This document shows positions 14,357 through 22,638 of a stretch of 43,363 nucleotides of DNA, piece after piece. The DNA lies in IMG/VR virus record IMGVR_UViG_3300037485_000597, positions 1-43,363 of that record. The stretch is one strand, 5' to 3'. The position numbers were made by a program, and so were the translations under genes. The stretch is from a virus. The notes below the pieces were generated by a model. That model had not been told where the DNA came from. It made no database searches and saw nothing but the letters and a program-made list of their open reading frames with translations. Numbering within the stretch: position 1 is the stretch's first letter; each line of letters starts with the position of its first letter.

Positions 14357-16611
14357 ACCAGCACCCCCTGTTTATTGCTGGCTACCTCAGTCAGGTTTTT
14401 GACTGCGCAGTTGAAGTAGCTGGGCTTCAGCTCAAATCCAACAAACTGGCGCCCGGCTTGGATGCTGCAATAACCCTCGCTGCCGATACCAGCGAATGGG
14501 CTGAGCACCAGGTCGCCGGGGTTGCTCCACAGTTGCAGGCCGCGGCGGATCACCTCCAGCTGCAGCGGGCAGATGTGGCGCTCATCCTCATTGGCGCGTG
14601 CGCTGCGGTATTGCAGCGTGTCCGATGGGTTGATATCCATCCACACCGGGCTGGCGTACCGCTGCCAGATGTTGATTGAATCCTTGATTGGATCACTGGT
14701 TTTTGCTGGTGGATTCTCACCGGCAAATTCGGTGAACGGGCCAGCCACTGGCTCCGGGTTATCACCCAGCTTGCGCACGGTCACCAAGTAGTCAGGGATG
14801 CCCTGGCGGCTGAGCGCAGAGTCCTTGCGCACTTGCTTATGCAACAGTCCGATTGCCTTGGTGCGCTGCATAGCGGTGACTGGATCCTTCCAGATGCACA
14901 CCTCGCTATGAAACACAAAACCAGCGGCTTGGAAGATGCGCAGCATGTCGCCGCGGAAATCCTTCACACCGATGAAGCCATCGCGCTCTTTGCTGCTGGG
15001 CAAATTCATGCAGTGGAAGCTGATCAACCTGCCAGGCATCATCACCCGATGCAGCTCCTTAGCAAGGTATCCAAAATGATCGAAGAACTCCTGCTCCGTG
15101 CGACTATTGCCCATGTCACGGTCGCTGTTGCTGTAGGTGTACAGCGACGCGAACGGCGGGCTGAAGATGCTGTAGTGGATGCTGTCTGAGTCGAGCTGCT
15201 TAATGCTCTCCACGCAGTCACCCATGTACATGTCCCAGCCGTCGCCTGACTTGTGCTCAGTGACATGCGGCGCCACTTGGCGCTGGATCTTTTTGAGCTG
15301 TTCCATCGTTTGTTGCTTCATAATTTCCACCATTGATTGAGCCATTTGGATACTGTCCGCTTCCTTGCGGCGGATGTTCTCAATGACGCGGCCTTCGCCT
15401 ACGTCGTAGATGATATGCGCATTAACAGGCTGCTGCTGGCCAAATCGCCAGCACCTGCGGATGGCTTGATAGAAAGCCTCATAGCTGTGCGACAGGCCAA
15501 CAAATGCCAAATTGTGGCACCGCTGAAAGTTGAGGCCAAAGCCAAAGATGCTGGGCTTGCTGACCAGTACGCGAATCTTGCCATCTTGAAAGTCGATGGC
15601 GGCTTGCCGCTTGTGATCGTCAGAGTCTGAGCCAGACACCTCAACGGCGCCATTGATGGCAGCAGTCAGCGCCTTGCTCTCGTCGTTGAGATCACACCAC
15701 ACCAGCCACTGATCGGTGTTGCTGTTGGCCAGCTGGGCAGCAGCATCTACGCGCAGTTGCAGGCTGGCCTTGCGCACTTTGCGCTGGTCGTTGAGCGTAC
15801 GGGCCTCCATGGCAAACAGTGCCATCTGACCGTCGTCGCTTGCTGTTGCCTCGCGTAAAGTCTCAACCGTGCAGTCTTGGATCTGCAATGCCGGCAGCAC
15901 GAAGTCGCCGTCGTCATAGTCGAGGTCTGATGGCTTGCGGATAGTGACCGCCCAGCTGCACACCCACTCCCAGAACTTGCTTTGCGCGTGACCTTTCAGC
16001 CGCCACTTAGCAGTGTCGCCACCGTCATGCACAAAGAACATGGCCAGCATCTCAGTCCGCGTCATCACCCCTACAAACTCAGCGTGGTTGCCAAGCTCCA
16101 TGTGGTCATTAGGCGCCGGCGTAGCTGAGCAGGCCAGACGGTATGGCGTCTGCGCAAATGACTCGATGATCTGATTGCGGGTCTTGCCGGTGTACGCCTT
16201 GAGGATGCTGGACTCATCCAGCACCACGCCCTGGAAGCTGCCGGGATCAAAATGGCTCAACTTCTCGTAGTTGGTCACCGTGATGCCGGGCTTGACCTCG
16301 GCCTGTGTGGCAGCAAATGAGCACGGGATGCCGAACTTGCTGCCCTCGCGCACGGTCTGATGCGCCACGGCGAGCGGCGCCAACACCAGCACGTTGTCGC
16401 CGGTCTCTTGGTAGACCTGATGCGCCCACTCGAGTTGCATGGCGGTTTTACCCATGCCGCAGTCAGCCCAGATGCAGAACTTGCCCACGCGGCACGCCAT
16501 GGTCACGATGTCCCGCTGAAACGGGAACAGCGGCGCGGTGAACTGCTGCGGGTCAAAGCCGGCAACAGGTGCAGCAGTTGATTTGGAGGCTAGGAAGTCT
16601 TGGTAGGTCAT
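14353..16611 (-). CDS. SNF2-type helicase fused to beta-class DNA methyltransferase
   Basis: 752 residues from ATG 16611. Helicase part, about 20-420: Walker A 'ADCGMGKT' (49-56), 'VVLDESS' as the DE box (129-135), 'SATPAPND' and 'QAIRRCWRFGQ' (motif VI, 382-392). Methyltransferase part, about 455-750: motif IV SPPF (484-487) comes first and motif I 'LSPFAGIGSEG' (703-713) last, the permuted order of the beta class, with a target-recognition region between. It should translocate on DNA and methylate A (N6) or C (N4). The first gene of the leftward block. A GTG at 16644 would give 11 more residues but lies in the operator-like palindrome. Confidence 0.9.
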   Translation of the reverse strand: MTYQDFLASKSTAAPVAGFDPQQFTAPLFPFQRDIVTMACRVGKFCIWADCGMGKTAMQLEWAHQVYQETGDNVLVLAPLAVAHQTVREGSKFGIPCSFAATQAEVKPGITVTNYEKLSHFDPGSFQGVVLDESSILKAYTGKTRNQIIESFAQTPYRLACSATPAPNDHMELGNHAEFVGVMTRTEMLAMFFVHDGGDTAKWRLKGHAQSKFWEWVCSWAVTIRKPSDLDYDDGDFVLPALQIQDCTVETLREATASDDGQMALFAMEARTLNDQRKVRKASLQLRVDAAAQLANSNTDQWLVWCDLNDESKALTAAINGAVEVSGSDSDDHKRQAAIDFQDGKIRVLVSKPSIFGFGLNFQRCHNLAFVGLSHSYEAFYQAIRRCWRFGQQQPVNAHIIYDVGEGRVIENIRRKEADSIQMAQSMVEIMKQQTMEQLKKIQRQVAPHVTEHKSGDGWDMYMGDCVESIKQLDSDSIHYSIFSPPFASLYTYSNSDRDMGNSRTEQEFFDHFGYLAKELHRVMMPGRLISFHCMNLPSSKERDGFIGVKDFRGDMLRIFQAAGFVFHSEVCIWKDPVTAMQRTKAIGLLHKQVRKDSALSRQGIPDYLVTVRKLGDNPEPVAGPFTEFAGENPPAKTSDPIKDSINIWQRYASPVWMDINPSDTLQYRSARANEDERHICPLQLEVIRRGLQLWSNPGDLVLSPFAGIGSEGYCSIQAGRQFVGFELKPSYFNCAVKNLTEVASNKQGVLV

Positions 16612-16678
16612 AGGCCAGTGCAGGCTGTGCAACCGTAGCTCCACAGGCTACGATGCGTCAAGCACCCAGCTAGAAGCC
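16612..16678. promoter_or_regulatory. Divergent control region with CGTAGC palindrome
   Basis: The only divergent gap of the genome's main early and replication blocks, 67 bases. CGTAGC at 16634-16639 and its exact complement GCTACG at 16647-16652 flank seven bases. Because the rightward block starts with a ribbon-helix-helix protein, this is a good candidate for its operator. Opposite promoters are expected here, but no convincing consensus hexamer pair is visible. Confidence 0.55.
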
Positions 16679-16822
16679 ATGCAGCTTTGCCGACCATTCA
16701 GCCTTCGCCTAAGCCCAGGCCTACTGCAATGGCTAGACACTTGGCGTGGTGACCGCATGTCGCGCGGCACTGCCATCAGGCTTTTGCTGCAGCAGGTCAT
16801 GGAGCAGCAGGCCAGCCGATGA
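16679..16822 (+). CDS. Ribbon-helix-helix protein heading the replication operon
   Basis: 47 residues, MQLCRPFSLRLSPGLLQWLD and so on to QQVMEQQASR. 'FSLRLSPGLLQWLDTWRG' (strand then helix) followed by 'MSRGTAIRLLLQQVMEQQ' (second helix) fits the Arc/MetJ/CopG fold. The TGA overlaps the ATG of the prim-pol gene (ATGA). Likely a DNA-binding autoregulator of the divergent region directly upstream, inferred from fold and position. Confidence 0.7.
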   Translation: MQLCRPFSLRLSPGLLQWLDTWRGDRMSRGTAIRLLLQQVMEQQASR

Positions 16823-18885
16823 CCCTTGCTGAAGAACTCGCGCGCCTACCCGATGACTGGGGGTATGTCGCTGTTGATGGCCAGAAGCGCCCGTACCAGC
16901 CGGCATGGCAAGACAACCCACTTAATAAGGATTCGCTGCTAGCCGAGCTGAGCAATGGCCGCGCACGTGCCATTGGTGTTTGCTGCGGTGTGCCATCTGG
17001 TGGCCTGTTGTTTTTGGATCACGATGGCAAGTCAGCCACCACGCTGCTAGCCGAGTGGGATTTGCCGCTGTCATCCCTACCGCGCAGTTGGGTCGTCAAG
17101 TCAGGCCGTGATGGCCGGATGCAGATCATCTACCGCGTACCCGAGCAGTACTGGGATGCCATCGCCACACGCAAATACAAGACTGGCGTAATTGACGACG
17201 ACGGCAAAGCTGAGCAAATAGAACTGCGCTGGAATGGTTGCCAGTCGGTAGTGGCCGGCGCACACCCGCAAACCAGCGGCTATTACTGGGTGCCAGGCCA
17301 TGGGCCAGGCGAGCGCGACATCGCAGAAGCGCCTATTGGGTTAATCGAGCGGATGCTCAAACCGCAGCCACAGCCAGTGCGCGCCGAGTTAGTCCAGCTG
17401 CCTGACCCGCAGGCCGATACGGATCGCGCGCGGTCATACCTAGCCGCATTGAATGCCAGCCGCGCTGATGACTATGACGACTGGCTAGCGGTTGGCATGT
17501 CACTTCACAGCGTTGGCGATGACGGCCTTCTCGATCAATGGGAGCAGTGGTCTGCGCAGTCCACTAAGCACAAGCCCAGCGATTGCCAACGCAAGTGGCA
17601 GAGCTTTAAGAAATCCGGCATCACCCTTGGCACCCTTGGTGACATGGCCAAGAAAGACGGCTGGCGTAGCGCCAGTCCAGCGCGGCGTGCGGTTGGTGGC
17701 CGCACCGTTGAGCCGGAGCAGCAGGCTGGTGGCCGCGCGCCAGTTGGCGGCAAACCGGAGAAGTTAGAAGCTGCCGAGCTGCTGGAATACCTGCGCTGCA
17801 GCGCCGGTGATATCCGTCTCAATATCTTTACCCAACAGATCGAGGTTGATAACAAAGTGATCGAAGGCGTTGACCGCTATTACCTCAAGCTGGCAGAGCG
17901 TGGTTACAAGGTCGGCAAGGAGTTAGCCATTGACTGCTTGGTCCAAGTGGCAAGCGAAAAGCCATACGACCCGGTGCGGCTTTACCTAGAGCACTGCGCC
18001 GAACACGTTGAACCGACCTACATCGACCGCCTAGCTACTGCCTACCTACGGCCGTGCGATGCGGCGCTGCCGGAACCAACCATTTACGACGAGATGCTTA
18101 AGCGCACATTGATCGGTGCTGTAGCGCGTGCCTTTAACCCTGGCTGCAAGCATGACACCGCCTGCGTGTTAATGGGTGATCAAGGTGCTTACAAGTCCAG
18201 CTTTTGGGGTTGCCTAGGTGGTCCATTCTTCTCGGATGCACTTGGTGATATCTCAACCAAGGATGACGTAATGGTGCTCCATCGATCGTGGATGATGGAA
18301 TGGGCAGAGTTAGATCACATCACAGGTAGGCGGCACGCCGGACAGGTAAAAGCCTTTCTTTCGCAGGCTATTGATCTAATGCGTGTGCCCTATGGCAAGG
18401 AGGTTGAGTCATTCCCAAGGCGTGGCATCATCGTTGGCACAACTAACAAAACCACTGGATTTTTGGTTGATGAAACTGGCAACCGCCGCTTCTGGGTTAT
18501 CCCGACCACTAAGACGCAGCAGGACCAGATTGATACCGCTTCGCTGATGCTTGAGCGCGATGCGATTTGGTCCGCTGTTGTACATGCTTACAGGGCAGGT
18601 GAAACCAACCGACTACCTGTTGAGATGGAGGTTCGCGTTACCGAAGAGAACGACAACTACGTCATTGACTCACCGTGGCATAGTGCCATTGAGGAATACC
18701 TTGCCCGCAGGCGTTCTAGTGATGTGCTCACGATTGAGGACGTTCTTATTCACGGAATCAAAAAACCACTGGACCGGCAAAACCGCTCGGACCAGATGCA
18801 GGTGGCCGCGATTCTCAAGGATCTTGGGTTGGTCCGTAAACGAGAGGCAACAGGCAAGAGGCGCTGGCACTACGCCCCGTCCTAA
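16819..18885 (+). CDS. Prim-pol/VapE-type primase-helicase
   Basis: 688 residues. N-terminal bifunctional prim-pol domain (about 1-190) with 'GVPSGGLLFLDHDGKSATT', whose acidic pair is the metal site, and 'WNGCQSVVAGAHPQTSGYYW'. Then a PriCT_2 helical domain (about 195-280: 'DDYDDWLAVGMSLHSVGDDG'). A VapE/DUF5906 helicase occupies about 385-620 with Walker A 'GDQGAYKSS' (about 453-461), 'SWMMEWAELDHI' and 'GTTNKTTGFLVDETGNRRFW'. It should prime and unwind the phage origin. Start coupled to the RHH gene. Confidence 0.92.
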   Translation: MTLAEELARLPDDWGYVAVDGQKRPYQPAWQDNPLNKDSLLAELSNGRARAIGVCCGVPSGGLLFLDHDGKSATTLLAEWDLPLSSLPRSWVVKSGRDGRMQIIYRVPEQYWDAIATRKYKTGVIDDDGKAEQIELRWNGCQSVVAGAHPQTSGYYWVPGHGPGERDIAEAPIGLIERMLKPQPQPVRAELVQLPDPQADTDRARSYLAALNASRADDYDDWLAVGMSLHSVGDDGLLDQWEQWSAQSTKHKPSDCQRKWQSFKKSGITLGTLGDMAKKDGWRSASPARRAVGGRTVEPEQQAGGRAPVGGKPEKLEAAELLEYLRCSAGDIRLNIFTQQIEVDNKVIEGVDRYYLKLAERGYKVGKELAIDCLVQVASEKPYDPVRLYLEHCAEHVEPTYIDRLATAYLRPCDAALPEPTIYDEMLKRTLIGAVARAFNPGCKHDTACVLMGDQGAYKSSFWGCLGGPFFSDALGDISTKDDVMVLHRSWMMEWAELDHITGRRHAGQVKAFLSQAIDLMRVPYGKEVESFPRRGIIVGTTNKTTGFLVDETGNRRFWVIPTTKTQQDQIDTASLMLERDAIWSAVVHAYRAGETNRLPVEMEVRVTEENDNYVIDSPWHSAIEEYLARRRSSDVLTIEDVLIHGIKKPLDRQNRSDQMQVAAILKDLGLVRKREATGKRRWHYAPS

Positions 18886-18977
18886 GTGGGTGCGGACGGC
18901 GAGATCGCAGGCTGCGACTGGGTTTTGAGCCGTCCTATCCCCGTCTGGTCCTACATAGGGTTCAAGAGTTTCCTAAT

Positions 18978-18994
18978 CCCCCTCCCCCTCCCCC
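18978..18994 (-). other. Three G5 tracts on minus strand
   Basis: Plus strand shows CCCCC three times with single T spacers, giving GGGGGAGGGGGAGGGGG on the other strand. It may form a G-quadruplex or a polypurine tract. No other such tract was noticed in the window. Confidence 0.5.
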
Positions 18995-19020
18995 TCTTTA
19001 TCCTATTTTATTAAGAGGTT

Positions 19021-19041
19021 AGGACGGTAGGACGGTAGGAC
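19021..19041 (+). repeat. Tandem AGGACGGT iterons
   Basis: Period of eight bases: 19021-19028 and 19029-19036 are identical, 19037-19041 is a partial third copy. Related and inverted copies lie within 100 bases on both sides. Confidence 0.75.
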
Positions 19042-19128
19042 AAATCCAGTGGCCGCAAGGCGTCTCACCGTCCAAACCCCTGAAATGCGGTTAGGACGCC
19101 GGTTTTTGCTTACGCTCAGCACTCACCC

Positions 19129-19422
19129 ATGGACCAAATGCAAGAAACCAAAGTCCGTTTCCAACCCGATGACCTCGCTGCATTGGATCAGCAAGCTGCA
19201 GCGTTAGGCACCAGCCGCGCACAGCTGATCCGGGATCGTGCCTTGACCAGTGGGGTTGCACGGTTGACCACAGCCGACTACCATCGCCTCGTGTCTGGGG
19301 CTGCTGCGCACATGCGCGGTGATCTGTCCCACCGACACGTTGAGCATCTCGTTGCGTATGTCATCACAAGACTCGATCAGCATTCCCGCCAAGCAGTCGC
19401 CGGTGATCAACCGGCTGTCTGA
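19129..19422 (+). CDS. Ribbon-helix-helix protein with extra C-terminal domain
   Basis: 97 residues. 'ETKVRFQPDDLAALDQQAAA' and 'LGTSRAQLIRDRALT' form a CopG-type RHH DNA-binding unit (about 5-40). The remaining 55 residues are helical, with 'MRGDLSHRHVEHLVAYVITR'. It lies directly downstream of the AGGACGGT iterons, a usual binding-site layout for RHH autoregulators. Its 3' end overlaps the next gene by 65 bases. Confidence 0.75.
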   Translation: MDQMQETKVRFQPDDLAALDQQAAALGTSRAQLIRDRALTSGVARLTTADYHRLVSGAAAHMRGDLSHRHVEHLVAYVITRLDQHSRQAVAGDQPAV

Positions 19423-19570
19423 CGCCATCACCCAGGCTTACGCCTACGCTCGCGCCATCCGCGACAACGCCCAAGACGACAGCCAGCCGATCCCCTTGGA
19501 ATTGGTCATGTCATTTCAGGCTGATTTCGACAATCTCATCCAAATCCTTTCCGAAGCTGCTGCACAATGA
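19358..19570 (+). CDS. Small helical protein before the clamp gene
   Basis: 70 residues from ATG 19358 (MSSQDSISIPAKQSPVIN); the frame to 19319 is possible but adds only overlap. 'LSDAITQAYAYARAIRDNAQ' and 'FQADFDNLIQILSEAAAQ' are helices. The TGA overlaps the DnaN start (ATGA), which strongly supports it as coupled. Function unknown; a clamp or helicase loader would be a guess. Confidence 0.65.
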   Translation: MSSQDSISIPAKQSPVINRLSDAITQAYAYARAIRDNAQDDSQPIPLELVMSFQADFDNLIQILSEAAAQ

Positions 19571-20613
19571 AATTCACCTGCTCACAGTCCGACCTGTCCC
19601 ATGCCCTACGCGCTGTATCCCGCGCTGTAGGCACCGGACGCTCCGGCCATCCGATCCTTGCTGGTGTGCTGCTAGCCGCTGATGCAGGCAGCGTCCGCGT
19701 TACCGCCTACGACTTGGACCTCGGCATCAGCACCGCCATTGCGGCTGCAGTGGACACCACCGGCGCGTGCGTGGTGCCGCATCGCCTGCTAGCGGACATC
19801 ACAGGCCGTCTGGACGCCTCTGAGGCGCTGTCGCTGGCCGTGGACGGTACGCGCGTCACGCTGACCGCTGCAGGCGGCTCCTACAGCCTCTCCGTGGCCT
19901 CTGCGGAGGATTTCCCTGCATTGCCTGTGGTGGATGCTGCTGCAGGCGCTGCTGTGGACCTCTCAGCGCCATTGGCGGCGGTATTGCCTGCTGCATCCAC
20001 CGATGCGTCCAAGCAGCTGCTGACTGGTGTGCATCTCGTCATCGCAGACGGTGCCATGCGCCTTGAGGCCACAGACGGTCATCGCCTTGCCGTCCGTACC
20101 GCCGACACCGATGCCGCAGATCTTGACATCGTGCTCCCAGCGCGTACCCTGCAGCAAATCCGTCAGCCGGCCACCATCACCGCCGACAAGCATCAGGCCG
20201 CCATCGCCCTAGCCGATGGCACCATGGTCGTCTCGCGGTTACTGGATGGCACCTACCCGAACGTGCAGCAGCTCATTCCTGCCAGTTATGAGCACACAGC
20301 CGTCGTAGACCGCCTCGCCATGCTGTCTGCGCTGGAGCGGGTTGCAGTCATTGCCGACAGCCATAACAGCGTCGTGAAGCTCACTGCCAAATCAAAGCGG
20401 CTAACCATTGCCGCTGAAGCTGAGGCCAACAGCGGGTCTGAGTCCATTGCCATGGATGGCACCCTGCCAACCCTTGCCTTTAACGTGCATTACCTCATTG
20501 ATGCGTTCAAGCATCTAAGCGGTGATACTGCTACCATCAGCGGCAACACCTCAACTACTCCTGTAGTATTTGAGCCTGGCCTTACACTGGTAATGCCAGT
20601 TCAGGTACGCTGA
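19567..20613 (+). CDS. dnaN: DNA polymerase III beta sliding clamp
   Basis: 348 residues, close to the usual 360-370. Three clamp domains follow one another, each about 115 residues. Key motifs: 'HPILAGVLLAADAGSVRVTA', 'LLTGVHLVIADGAMRLEATD' then GHRLAV, 'DGTYPNVQQLIP', and the C-terminal 'VVFEPGLTLVMPVQVR', where most clamps end in MPMR(L/V). It would hold a polymerase on DNA, and since no polymerase gene is present, probably the host's Pol III. Codon use looks like the flanks. Start fixed by ATGA overlap. Confidence 0.93.
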   Translation: MKFTCSQSDLSHALRAVSRAVGTGRSGHPILAGVLLAADAGSVRVTAYDLDLGISTAIAAAVDTTGACVVPHRLLADITGRLDASEALSLAVDGTRVTLTAAGGSYSLSVASAEDFPALPVVDAAAGAAVDLSAPLAAVLPAASTDASKQLLTGVHLVIADGAMRLEATDGHRLAVRTADTDAADLDIVLPARTLQQIRQPATITADKHQAAIALADGTMVVSRLLDGTYPNVQQLIPASYEHTAVVDRLAMLSALERVAVIADSHNSVVKLTAKSKRLTIAAEAEANSGSESIAMDGTLPTLAFNVHYLIDAFKHLSGDTATISGNTSTTPVVFEPGLTLVMPVQVR

Positions 20614-20617
20614 TCAC

Positions 20618-20941
20618 ATGGCACGCAAATGTAACAACACCGAGTCAGAACAGCGTACACATGCTGTTTACGACCTACTTTTGCGTGCCAATAGCAGAAC
20701 GCAAATTATTCAATTTGCAGCGCAAACCTGGGGGATTGGCGATCGTCAAGTTGATGTTTACATCGCTCGCGCTCGCCAACTTATGGCACTTGATGCTGAA
20801 CTTGCGCGTCCGCAATGGATGGAAGCTGCTTTAGCGCGGCTGCAAGAATATGAGCGCCGCGCGTCAGATAAGGACCAACTCAATACTGCATTGATTGCGC
20901 TGGATAAGCAGGCAAGATTGCTGCGATTTGAGTTGTCGTGA
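20618..20941 (+). CDS. terS: Putative terminase small subunit
   Basis: 107 residues, MARKCNNTESEQRTHAVYDL... with an HTH-like 'RTQIIQFAAQTWGIGDRQVD' and a helical, charged second half ('LARLQEYERRASDKDQLNTA'), the usual TerS order of DNA-binding head and oligomerisation helix. It ends with a GTGA overlap with the large terminase. Function is inferred mainly from position and HTH. Confidence 0.8.
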   Translation: MARKCNNTESEQRTHAVYDLLLRANSRTQIIQFAAQTWGIGDRQVDVYIARARQLMALDAELARPQWMEAALARLQEYERRASDKDQLNTALIALDKQARLLRFELS

Positions 20942-22287
20942 GCATTGCCACCGGCATCTGCGAAGATGTGCCGTTGCTCAGCTTCATGGAGATGCCAACG
21001 GCAGAGCACACTGACGACCTACTAGACCGCATCCGCAACGACCTGCACCCAGGGCAGCTTGCATTTGTAGATGACACTGCCACGCAGATCATTGGCATCA
21101 GCGCTGGTTACGGTGCTGGCAAGACCCGTGCGCTGTGCGCCAAGGCGGTAATGCTGGCCGCGGCCAATCAAGGGTTTATCGGCGCCGTGATGGAGCCGAC
21201 CGGCCCGCTGATTCGCGACATCTGGCAGAACGACTTCGAGCAATTCTTGGAGGCGTACGACATCCCCTACACCTTCCGCGCTAGCCCGTTGCCGGAGTAC
21301 ATGCTGCACCTGCCAGGCGGTGACACCAAGATCCTGTGCCGATCCTTTGAAAATTGGTCACGAATCATCGGCTTGAACCTTGCATGGGTGCTGGCTGATG
21401 AGATTGACACCGTCACGCCGGCCATTGCTAACAAGGCATTTCCTAAGATCCTCGGCCGCCTACGCGCTGGCAATGTCCGCCAGTTTGGCGCCGCTAGCAC
21501 TCCAGAGGGATTCCGTTGGATGTGGAATACCTTTGGCAGTGAAGAGGCGCATGGCCGCGAGGATCGCAAGCTGATCAAAATGCGGTCAGTGGATAACCCA
21601 CACCTGCCGCCGGACTTCATTGAGCGCCTGCAGGCCAACTACGACCCGACCATGTTGCGGGCGTACCTAGATGGTGATTTCGTAAACCTCACCACTGGCA
21701 CCATCTACGACCGCTTTGATCGTGTCAAGCATGTCACCACGCAACTGCCCAACCTTGACCGTGAACCCTTGCGGATTGGCGTTGACTTTAACGTTGGCAA
21801 CATGTCAGCCATTATCGGCGTGCGCATTGCTGATCGGCTGTTAGTCATTGATGAAATCTCAGGCGCGCATGACACCGATGCACTTGCCCAGGAGATCAAG
21901 GCGCGTTATCCCGACCGGCGCATTTACGTCTACCCAGATGCCAGTGGCGGCAACCGCAGCACCAATGCAGCGCAGACAGACATCCAGATCCTTGAGTCGT
22001 ATGGCATGTCTAACCAGTCGCCGCGCGCTAATCCTCCCGTCCGCGATCGCGTGGCTGCTGTTCAAGCTTTGCTGGAAAACGGCAAAGGCCAAGTGAGGCT
22101 GCAGGTGTCAGAAACTTGCAAGCGGCTCATCGAATGCCTCGAGCTGCAGTGCTACACCGAAAAGGGCGACCCGGACAAGGATGCCGGCCATGACCACATG
22201 AACGATGCGCTTGGCTACCTGATCTGGCGTGAGTTCAACCCACTGCATGCAGGCGCTGGCCGAAGTACTGGCATTAGGCTATACTAA
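20938..22287 (+). CDS. terL: Terminase large subunit
   Basis: 449 residues, GTG start at 20938 overlapping the TerS stop. ATPase part: Walker A 'ISAGYGAGKT' (54-63), Walker B 'WVLADEID' (150-157) and coupling 'FGAASTPEGF'. Nuclease part (RNase H fold, about 270-430): 'RIGVDFNVGNM', 'YPDASGGN' and 'DHMNDALGYL', which supply the metal-binding acids. It packages phage DNA into the prohead with the portal at 22639. I cannot tell cos from pac packaging by eye. Confidence 0.95.
   Translation: MSIATGICEDVPLLSFMEMPTAEHTDDLLDRIRNDLHPGQLAFVDDTATQIIGISAGYGAGKTRALCAKAVMLAAANQGFIGAVMEPTGPLIRDIWQNDFEQFLEAYDIPYTFRASPLPEYMLHLPGGDTKILCRSFENWSRIIGLNLAWVLADEIDTVTPAIANKAFPKILGRLRAGNVRQFGAASTPEGFRWMWNTFGSEEAHGREDRKLIKMRSVDNPHLPPDFIERLQANYDPTMLRAYLDGDFVNLTTGTIYDRFDRVKHVTTQLPNLDREPLRIGVDFNVGNMSAIIGVRIADRLLVIDEISGAHDTDALAQEIKARYPDRRIYVYPDASGGNRSTNAAQTDIQILESYGMSNQSPRANPPVRDRVAAVQALLENGKGQVRLQVSETCKRLIECLELQCYTEKGDPDKDAGHDHMNDALGYLIWREFNPLHAGAGRSTGIRLY
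22280..22285 (+). promoter_or_regulatory. Possible -10 box before cyAbrB gene
   Basis: TATACT lies 27 bases upstream of the ATG at 22313 in the end of terL. The -35 position shows only a poor match (TGGCCG). It would allow the regulator to be expressed apart from the packaging genes. Confidence 0.25.
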
Positions 22288-22312
22288 ATCCGCCTTCCAT
22301 TAACTACAGCTA

Positions 22313-22630
22313 ATGCTGATCGGCGCTGAACTACTGTCGAAAGTCAAAGAATCTGCTCACCTGAACAAGACCGAACTGGTCCGCGAGTGCGGCTACATCA
22401 AAGGCGACAAGCTTTGCTTTACTGCCTTTTACGAGGCACTGCTAGAAGCCAAGGGCATCGCGCTGACCGGTTCCAAAAAGGCTGGCCGTACCCTTACCTA
22501 CAAGACCAAGGTGCAGTTCAACGGCAAGCTATCCATTGGTGCTGGCTACGTCGCAGAGATGGGTTTCAACCCTGGCGATGAGTTTGAAATTAAGGTAAGC
22601 AAGAACAGCGTTACACTGACTGCAGCTTGA
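22313..22630 (+). CDS. Cyanobacterial AbrB-like (cyAbrB) transcription regulator
   Basis: 105 residues. 'MLIGAELLSKVKESAHLNKT', 'CFTAFYEALLEAKGI' and the AbrB swapped-hairpin part 'VQFNGKLSIGAGYVAEMGFN' plus 'PGDEFEIKVSKNSVTLTAA' match the cyAbrB proteins that control C/N balance and other global processes in cyanobacteria. This family is essentially confined to cyanobacteria and their phages, so it is the best host marker in the window. It stands alone between terL and portal and may set host metabolism or time late genes. Confidence 0.9.
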   Translation: MLIGAELLSKVKESAHLNKTELVRECGYIKGDKLCFTAFYEALLEAKGIALTGSKKAGRTLTYKTKVQFNGKLSIGAGYVAEMGFNPGDEFEIKVSKNSVTLTAA

Positions 22631-22638
22631 CGTAGGAC

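Larger units (their letters stand above)
18886..19128. other. 243-base repeat-rich gap, candidate origin or operator array
   Basis: No gene fits here. It holds two complete tandem copies and one partial copy of AGGACGGT (19021-19041), a further TAGGACG at 19092, inverted copies CCGTCCTA at 18930 and GGTCCTA at 18947, and CCGTCC at 19068. Three C5 tracts at 18978-18994 (G5 on the minus strand) are followed by an A/T-rich 'tttatcctattttatta'. Iterons, a melting-prone A/T segment and a position between primase and clamp genes resemble a replication origin; operator sites for the RHH protein starting at 19129 are the alternative. Confidence 0.55.

Noticed and set aside
16612-16644. GTG start at 16644 for the helicase-methyltransferase
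   Set aside because: It falls inside the palindrome and lacks a ribosome site; ATG 16611 starts right before the conserved part.
18886-19128. CRISPR array
   Set aside because: Repeats are eight bases long, contiguous and without spacers.
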